Shown in pieces: positions 6,982 through 11,070 of a stretch of DNA of 11,070 bases. The translations under genes were made by a program, and so were the position numbers. The notes under the pieces are model-generated. The model searched no databases and was not told the DNA's origin. It was given only the letters and a program-made list of their open reading frames with translations. Source of the DNA: an uncultured Alphaproteobacteria bacterium (lineage in GTDB: Bacteria; Pseudomonadota; Alphaproteobacteria; Rhizobiales; Beijerinckiaceae); NCBI GenBank assembly GCA_937903315.1, contig CALCZO010000308.1, forward strand, positions 1 through 11,070. The letters are read 5' to 3'. Each line of letters begins with the position of its first letter. The stretch's first letter is position 1.

Positions 6982-7542
6982 GTGTCCACGCCTGAACAGC
7001 CGTCCCCGATCCAGCAGGATGATATGCTGGATATCCCGTCGACCCAGCCCGATCCGCTCGCAGCGGCACAGGCGGAGGCCGCCGATCTGAAGGACAAGCT
7101 GCTGCGCACGCTGGCAGAGATGGAAAACCTGCGTCGCAGGACCGAGCGCGAGGTTGCCGATGCGCGCAGCTACGGCATCACCGCGTTTGCGCGGGACATG
7201 CTGTCGGTGGCCGACAACCTGCGCCGGGCGATCGAAACCCTGCCGGCCGATGCGCGCGACAGTGCCGGCGAGACAATCAAGGCCCTGATCGACGGCATCG
7301 ATCTGACCGAGCGCGATCTGATCAAGACGCTCGAACGTCATGGGGTGAAGAAACGCGAGCCGCTGGGCGAGAAATTCAACCCGAATTTCGATCAGGCGAT
7401 GTTCGAGGCCCCGGATGAGAGCAAGCCGGCGGGGACCGTGATGCAGATCATCCAGCCGGGCTATGTCATCGGCGAGCGGGTCCTCAGACCGAGCATGGTC
7501 GGCGTGACGCGTGGCGGCCCGAAGGTCACCGACAAGGCCTGA
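6982..7542 (+). CDS. grpE: GrpE, nucleotide exchange factor for DnaK
   Basis: A 186-residue cochaperone that releases ADP from DnaK and resets the Hsp70 cycle. The disordered N-terminus (1-30) is followed by a long coiled-coil helix (about 30-65: AEAADLKDKLLRTLAEMENL and on), then ARDMLSVADNLRRA (70-83). The C-terminal beta domain has FNPNFDQAMFEAP and IIQPGYVIGERVLRPSMV (156-173), the part that contacts the DnaK nucleotide domain. The GTG at 6982 was chosen because GAAAGG (6967-6972) sits nine bases upstream. An in-frame GTG at 6955 would add nine residues but would leave almost no leader after the putative heat-shock promoter. grpE is commonly next to hrcA or dnaK; here it follows glnD. The stop is 5 bp from the convergent alkB stop, with no strong terminator between. 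Confidence 0.95.
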   Translation: MSTPEQPSPIQQDDMLDIPSTQPDPLAAAQAEAADLKDKLLRTLAEMENLRRRTEREVADARSYGITAFARDMLSVADNLRRAIETLPADARDSAGETIKALIDGIDLTERDLIKTLERHGVKKREPLGEKFNPNFDQAMFEAPDESKPAGTVMQIIQPGYVIGERVLRPSMVGVTRGGPKVTDKA

Positions 7543-7547
7543 TCCCG

Positions 7548-8162
7548 TCAGATCCGCGCGGTGACGCGACGGAGCGTCAGGTTGACGCGGCCATCGGCCG
7601 CGATCAGCGTCGAGGTGCCGGGGTAGAGCCGGTCGATGCCGTGGAAGCACAGCCGCGACGGGCCGCCGAAGGCGACGACATCGCCGCTTTCCAGCCGCAC
7701 GGACCGCGTCGGCCCCCGTCGGGTATCACCACCATAGCGGAACAGAGCGCTCGCCCCCAGCGAGACGGACACCACAGGCGCGGACAGGTCGGCCTCGTCG
7801 CGATCCTGATGCAGGCCCATACGCGCGCCGGCGGCATAGACGTTGATCAGGCAGGCCTCCGGTCCGGCCGCCTCCGGTGCCACGACAGCCCAGAGCGCGC
7901 GCAGTGCCGGCGGCATGTCCGGCCAGGGCGCGCCGGTGTCCGGATGGTTCGGCTGATACCGGTAGCCCGTCTCGTCAGAAACCCAGCCGAGCGGCCCGCA
8001 ATTGCTCATCCGGACGGAAAACGGCCGACCTGTCCGCGGCATGCGCGGCGTGAACAACGGCGCGGCAACCACCACGTGCCGGATGTCCGCCAGCAGGCTT
8101 TCCTGTGCGGGGCGATCGAAATAGCCGGGATAGTAGCGCAATCCGGGCTGGAGTTCGATCAT
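7548..8162 (-). CDS. alkB: AlkB, Fe(II)/2-oxoglutarate-dependent DNA alkylation-damage dioxygenase
   Basis: A 204-residue enzyme that oxidatively removes methyl groups from 1-methyladenine and 3-methylcytosine in DNA, using iron and 2-oxoglutarate. The iron triad is H118 and D120 (LHQDRDE) and H174 (FHGIDR). The 2-oxoglutarate-binding signature is R192-V-N-L-T-L-R198. The substrate-side blocks SNCGPLGW (53-60) and PEACLINVYAAGARMG also match E. coli AlkB closely (216 residues). The ATG at 8162 overlaps the TGA of the upstream GNAT gene as ATGA and has GGAAGG a few bases upstream; a GTG at 8174 would add four residues. No ada gene is seen, and the gene is the last of a run that also includes dapB, which argues against purely damage-inducible control. 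Because AlkB homologues can also act on RNA, the substrate preference is inferred from similarity. Confidence 0.95.
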   Translation of the reverse strand: MIELQPGLRYYPGYFDRPAQESLLADIRHVVVAAPLFTPRMPRTGRPFSVRMSNCGPLGWVSDETGYRYQPNHPDTGAPWPDMPPALRALWAVVAPEAAGPEACLINVYAAGARMGLHQDRDEADLSAPVVSVSLGASALFRYGGDTRRGPTRSVRLESGDVVAFGGPSRLCFHGIDRLYPGTSTLIAADGRVNLTLRRVTARI

Positions 8163-8677
8163 ACCGCCTTCCACATGATCGTCGTCGCGTCCCAGCCGCG
8201 CGTCGGGCTGAGGGCATAGTTCGGGATTGAGCCGACCTTCGTCCAGCCAAGACGCAGGTAGAGCCGTTCGGCCGCACTGCCGGTCACGGTATCCAGCGTC
8301 AGCAGCGAGCGGCCGATCCGGCGGGCCTCATCGTCAAGCCGCAGCAGCAGTGCCTCGCCAAGGCCCTGCCGGCGGGCCGCACTGTGCACCAGCATCTTGG
8401 CGACATCGGCACGGTGCTGCTGGTTGAGCGCGGGCGCCAGAACCAACTGGACGGTTGCCATGACCTTGCCGTCGATCAGTCCCGCCAGCATCACCCGCTC
8501 GCCCCGGCCAATCCCCGGCAGGATCGTGCGCCACCACGCACGCGCATCCGCCACGCTGAACGGCTGGATGAAGCCGACTCCGGCACCGCCGGCGACGCAA
8601 TCGGCGAGGACTGCCGCCAGTTCGTCGATCCGCGCTTCGGCCTCGTCTGCGCTCAACGATCTGATGTCAAACGTCAT
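8159..8677 (-). CDS. GNAT family N-acetyltransferase
   Basis: A 172-residue acetyl-CoA-dependent acetyltransferase of the GNAT fold. The core strand-loop-helix for acetyl-CoA is KMLVHSAARRQGLGEALL (94-111), with RRQGLG as the pyrophosphate loop. It is preceded by the strand VMLAGLIDGKVMATVQLVLA, and followed by LLTLDTVTGSAAERLYLRLGW, the usual motif B region. The substrate cannot be told from sequence: members of this type acetylate amines, amino acids or antibiotics. The ATG at 8677 was chosen because an in-frame upstream start (8737) would overlap dapB by 50 bases. The gap to the dapB stop is 10 bases, and the gene overlaps alkB by 4 bp. Co-transcription with dapB and alkB is inferred from spacing only. 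Confidence 0.88.
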   Translation of the reverse strand: MTFDIRSLSADEAEARIDELAAVLADCVAGGAGVGFIQPFSVADARAWWRTILPGIGRGERVMLAGLIDGKVMATVQLVLAPALNQQHRADVAKMLVHSAARRQGLGEALLLRLDDEARRIGRSLLTLDTVTGSAAERLYLRLGWTKVGSIPNYALSPTRGWDATTIMWKAV

Positions 8678-8687
8678 TTGCCCAAAC

Positions 8688-9500
8688 CTAGCCGTTGAGA
8701 TCGAGCACATCGGCCATCGAGTAGACGCCCGGCGCACGTCCCTTCAGCCAACACGCCGCGCGCATCGCGCCCTTGGCAAACAGTGCGCGATCCTCGGCGT
8801 GATGACTGAGCGTGATCCGCTCGCCGGGGCCGGCGAGAATGATGCTGTGATCGCCGACGACCGAACCGCCGCGCAGGGTCGCAAAGCCGATGTCGCCGGG
8901 CCGGCGCGGGCCGGTATGGCCATCGCGGACGCGGACGGAACGGTCCTTCAACGCAATGTTCCGGCCCGCGGCCGCCGCCTCACCCAACAGCAGGGCGGTA
9001 CCGGACGGCGCATCGATCTTGTGGCGATGGTGCATCTCGACGATCTCGATGTCGAAATCCTCGCCCAGGGTGGCCGAGGCGCGCCGCACCAAGGCAGCAA
9101 GAAGGTTGACGCCAAGACTCATATTGCCGGAGCGAACGATCGGAATCGTCTTTCCCGCAGCCGCAATCCGCGCCAGATCGGCATCGGAAAGCCCTGTTGT
9201 TCCGATGATATGGAACAGGTTTCCTGCAACCGCACGATCCAGAAATGCCATCGTTGCCGCCGGGACGGTGAAGTCGACGATGCCGTCGCAAGCGCCGAAG
9301 ACCGCGTCAGGGTCATCGAGGATCGGCACGCCCAGCGCGGGCAGGCCGGCCGTGATGCCGGCGTCCTTGCCAAGCGCAGGGGAGCCTGCCCGCTCGAGCG
9401 CTCCGGCCAGCACCAATCCTTGCGTTTCGGCAATCGCCCGCACCAGCATGCGGCCCATCTTGCCATCGGCACCGACAACGCCAAGTCTGATGTCAGTCAT
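8688..9500 (-). CDS. dapB: 4-hydroxy-tetrahydrodipicolinate reductase
   Basis: A 270-residue NAD(P)H-dependent enzyme of the diaminopimelate and lysine pathway, which reduces the cyclic product of DapA to tetrahydrodipicolinate. The Rossmann loop is GVVGADGKMGR (7-17). GTTG (100-103) and RSGNMSLGVN (123-132) line the cofactor and substrate sites. The active-site block is EMHHRHKIDAPSGTA (155-169), where H157 and K161 correspond to E. coli His159 and Lys163. Length is standard (E. coli 273). The ATG at 9500 follows the DUF1330 stop by five bases and starts the protein directly at its first beta strand. A longer frame to 9614 would overlap that gene and adds no homologous sequence. dapA is not in the window. 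Confidence 0.96.
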   Translation of the reverse strand: MTDIRLGVVGADGKMGRMLVRAIAETQGLVLAGALERAGSPALGKDAGITAGLPALGVPILDDPDAVFGACDGIVDFTVPAATMAFLDRAVAGNLFHIIGTTGLSDADLARIAAAGKTIPIVRSGNMSLGVNLLAALVRRASATLGEDFDIEIVEMHHRHKIDAPSGTALLLGEAAAAGRNIALKDRSVRVRDGHTGPRRPGDIGFATLRGGSVVGDHSIILAGPGERITLSHHAEDRALFAKGAMRAACWLKGRAPGVYSMADVLDLNG

Positions 9501-9505
9501 GGCGG

Positions 9506-9814
9506 TCAGACGGGCTGCGGGCCATCGTAGCCCTCGATAATAATCACGTCGGCCGACGATACAGGGCCGCGACGGAAGCTCAGCGCATGCTGGTATTCCG
9601 ACGAATTGAAGCAATCCACCGCCGCCTGATAGGTCGGAAACTCGATCACAACATTGCGCGCGCGAGACGTGCCGTCCTTCAACTCGAACGGACCGCCGCG
9701 GACGAGAAAATGCCCGCCGTACTTCCGGAACGCCTCGGCATTATGGGTGGCATAGACCTTGTAGCTTTCAAGGTCATAGACATCGACCCTGGCAATCCAA
9801 TAGCCCTTCTTCAT
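9506..9814 (-). CDS. DUF1330 domain protein
   Basis: A 102-residue protein that looks like one DUF1330 domain, a small ferredoxin-like alpha/beta fold of the dimeric alpha-beta barrel type. Recognised features are the opening MKKGYWIARVDVYDLESYKVY, the central FLVRGGPFELKDG, VVIEFPTYQAAVDCFNSSEYQ and the closing VIIIEGYDG. The family's biochemical role is not established. It has no signal peptide, so it is expected in the cytoplasm. AGGAGA (9826-9821 on the - strand) lies six bases before the ATG, the clearest ribosome-binding site in this half of the window. dapB starts five bases after the stop, so the two are probably translated together, but no link to lysine synthesis is known to me. Confidence 0.9.
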   Translation of the reverse strand: MKKGYWIARVDVYDLESYKVYATHNAEAFRKYGGHFLVRGGPFELKDGTSRARNVVIEFPTYQAAVDCFNSSEYQHALSFRRGPVSSADVIIIEGYDGPQPV

Positions 9815-9839
9815 CGCATTTCTCCTCGACTGGCGGCAA

Positions 9840-9869
9840 GTTAGGGCATGAAATGACCGCGCCGGTCAA
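9840..9869 (-). promoter_or_regulatory. Candidate promoter with inverted repeat upstream of the DUF1330 gene
   Basis: On the - strand, TTGACC (9869-9864) precedes CCTAAC (9845-9840) by 18 bases; the -10 is weak (three of six). The -35 overlaps the inverted repeat TGACCG-CGC-CGGTCA (9854-9868). The 95-bp gap is the only appreciable break in this - strand run, so an internal promoter is reasonable here. It could equally be a transcript-processing site. Confidence 0.25.
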
Positions 9870-9909
9870 CGCCGAACCGCTCCGGTTTTTCCGTCGTCCT
9901 GCGCGGCGT

Positions 9910-10611
9910 TCAGCCTGCGGCGGCGATTTCCGCGACAACCGCGCGGGCGGCGGCGGCCGGATCGGCCGCAGCGGTGACCGGCCGGCCGACGACCAGCCGG
10001 TCCGCCCCGGCACCAATCGCCTCGCCCGGTGTCATCACCCGTTTCTGGTCGCCCCTGTCGCTGCCCGCCGGGCGCACGCCGGGGGTGACAATCTCCAGCC
10101 CCTGACCGACCACATCGCGGACCAGCGCGATATCGAGCGGCGAGCAGATCAGCCCTTTCGCACCGGCCTCGTAGGCCTGCCGCGCGCGGCGGCGGACCAG
10201 ATCGTTGACGCCGAGGCCATAGCCGGCCTGAGCCAGATCGTCGTCGTTCATCGAGGTCAGCACGCTGACGCCGAGAATGCCGAGCGGGCTTGCGCCCTTG
10301 CCCTTCACGGCGGCGGCCAGCGTCTGGGGATAGGCATGAACCGTGAGGTAGGTCGCGCCGAGGCCGGAGACAGCAGCGGTTGCCCGCTCGACGGTGGCAG
10401 GGATGTCATGCAGTTTAAGATCGAGGAACACCTTCTTGCCTGCGCCGATCAGTTCGGCCGCAAGGCCCAGTCCGCCGGCATAGACCAGTTCCTTGCCGAT
10501 CTTGTAGAATGAAACGCTGTCCCCGAGCCGCTGCACCATGGCGCGGGCGGCCTCGATGCCGGGCAGGTCGAGGGCGACGATCAGGCGGTCTTTCGCATCG
10601 GCATCGGTCAT
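9910..10611 (-). CDS. pyrF: Orotidine 5'-phosphate decarboxylase
   Basis: A 233-residue TIM-barrel enzyme that makes UMP by decarboxylating OMP, the last step of pyrimidine synthesis. Key segments are IVALDLP (11-17, first substrate-binding Asp), SFYKIGKEL (34-42), the catalytic FLDLKLHDIP (62-71; D64, K66 and D69 form the Asp-Lys-Asp array), LTVHAY, GVSVLTSM, TPGVRPAGSDRGDQKR (phosphate-binding) and GADRLVVGRPVT, with the final phosphate-gripping Arg. Length is normal for the bacterial group I enzyme. Its ATG overlaps the TGA of the upstream phosphatase gene as ATGA, so the two are likely coupled. pyrE and other pathway genes are not in the window. Confidence 0.96.
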   Translation of the reverse strand: MTDADAKDRLIVALDLPGIEAARAMVQRLGDSVSFYKIGKELVYAGGLGLAAELIGAGKKVFLDLKLHDIPATVERATAAVSGLGATYLTVHAYPQTLAAAVKGKGASPLGILGVSVLTSMNDDDLAQAGYGLGVNDLVRRRARQAYEAGAKGLICSPLDIALVRDVVGQGLEIVTPGVRPAGSDRGDQKRVMTPGEAIGAGADRLVVGRPVTAAADPAAAARAVVAEIAAAG

Positions 10612-11069
10612 GGCTGCTCCGGCGGCGGCTGTTCAAGGGGTTGCCAGCCGTACAGCACGGAAGACGGCTTCAGCGCAAACGCAAAGTGATTGCCGCCGCC
10701 GCCCGGCCCCTGATCCTCGGCACGGGTGATGGCAAGCCCCCCGAGCGCACATTTGAGCAGGGTGCCGACCCCGCCATGGCCGACAAACAGCGTCGGGATA
10801 TCGGGTGCTTCGGCAATGGCGGCGTGGATGCCCGCGACAATCCGGGCCTGTGCATCGGCCGCGCGTTCCCAGCCGCGAATCGAGGCCTGCGGGTTGGCAA
10901 AGAATGCATCCGCGACGCGCTCGAATTCGTCCGGCGGCAGGAAGCCGGTGGCTGTCCGGTCATTCTCATGCAGCCCGTGCCGTGTCTCGACGGCAAGACC
11001 AGACGGGGCGGCGATCAGCGCCGCCGTCTCCTGTGCCTTGGTCTCGTCAGAGGCAATGATGCGGCGCCA
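10608..11069 (-). CDS. Histidine phosphatase family protein (5' end outside the window)
   Basis: The frame is open from the right edge to a TGA at 10610-10608, giving the last 153 residues; no start lies inside. Typical late motifs of the branch 1 histidine phosphatases are present: IIASDETKAQETAALI (equivalent to the usual SxxxRAxxTA), GLHENDR, where the acid residue usually lies, and FVGHGGVGTLLKCAL, holding the second catalytic His. The phosphorylated His of the RHG motif would be upstream, outside the window. The substrate is not evident: phosphoglycerate mutase, alpha-ribazole phosphatase and SixA-like proteins share this fold. The position with Lys in ETKAQ is usually Arg. The gene overlaps pyrF by 4 bp. 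The Pro-rich end (EQPPPEQP) looks disordered. Confidence 0.85.
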   Translation of the reverse strand, partial: WRRIIASDETKAQETAALIAAPSGLAVETRHGLHENDRTATGFLPPDEFERVADAFFANPQASIRGWERAADAQARIVAGIHAAIAEAPDIPTLFVGHGGVGTLLKCALGGLAITRAEDQGPGGGGNHFAFALKPSSVLYGWQPLEQPPPEQP

Positions 11070-11070
11070 G

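Noticed and set aside
7539..7551. CTGA-TCCCG-TCAG between the convergent grpE and alkB stops as a terminator
   Set aside because: Only four base pairs, which follow automatically from two facing TGA codons with one matching flanking base.
8397..9530. 377-codon open frame on the + strand opposite the GNAT gene and dapB
   Set aside because: Both - strand genes are complete with intact active sites. The + product is Arg- and Ala-rich with no domain.
9875..9890. AACCG-CTC-CGGTT followed by T's, resembling an intrinsic terminator on the + strand
   Set aside because: No + strand gene lies upstream, the stem is only 5 bp, and on the - strand, where pyrF ends, the T-run is on the wrong side. It could only stop antisense transcripts.
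1..11070. Mobile elements, CRISPR arrays, tRNA or rRNA genes, defence islands
   Set aside because: No transposase or integrase motifs, repeat arrays or tRNA-like folds were noticed by eye, and nearly all bases belong to recognisable core genes.

Overview
The window looks like ordinary, GC-rich (roughly two-thirds G+C by eye) chromosomal core sequence from an alphaproteobacterium, possibly Hyphomicrobiales. The support is the gene content and order: hemW, a penicillin-binding-protein-activator-like lipoprotein, rsmI, yraN and gshB, then a dapB-DUF1330-pyrF block. The genus cannot be named from this alone. Genes are tightly packed. Start and stop codons overlap at three + strand or - strand junctions of 4 bp and one of 1 bp, and no mobile element, CRISPR array, tRNA or rRNA is visible.

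Layout. (1) 1-1613: the 3' end of hemW (+) converges on a lipoprotein gene (-). An 8-bp-arm hairpin contains both stop codons. (2) 1614-1817: an AT-rich divergent intergenic region with the only good promoter-like hexamers in the left half. (3) 1818-7542: a + strand run of rsmI, yraN, gshB, glnD and grpE. rsmI/yraN overlap by 4 bp and gshB/glnD by 1 bp (TAATG). grpE has a 70-bp leader with a candidate RpoH-type heat-shock promoter. (4) 7548-11070: a - strand run transcribed from right to left: histidine phosphatase (5' end outside the window), pyrF, a 95-bp gap, a DUF1330 gene, dapB, a GNAT acetyltransferase and alkB. Most junctions are overlaps or gaps of 10 bp or less. grpE and alkB converge with only 5 bp between stop codons.

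Functions are mostly housekeeping: haem-related radical SAM chemistry (hemW), peptidoglycan synthase control (lipoprotein), 16S rRNA methylation (rsmI), glutathione synthesis (gshB), nitrogen signalling through PII (glnD), DnaK nucleotide exchange (grpE), alkylation repair (alkB), lysine and diaminopimelate synthesis (dapB) and UMP synthesis (pyrF). I see no convincing undescribed system. The items worth a second look are regulatory: the stop-codon hairpin, the heat-shock promoter candidate, the rsmI leader hairpin with no Shine-Dalgarno, and the placement of glnD and alkB. A Lys in a position usually held by Arg in the terminal phosphatase is also worth checking.
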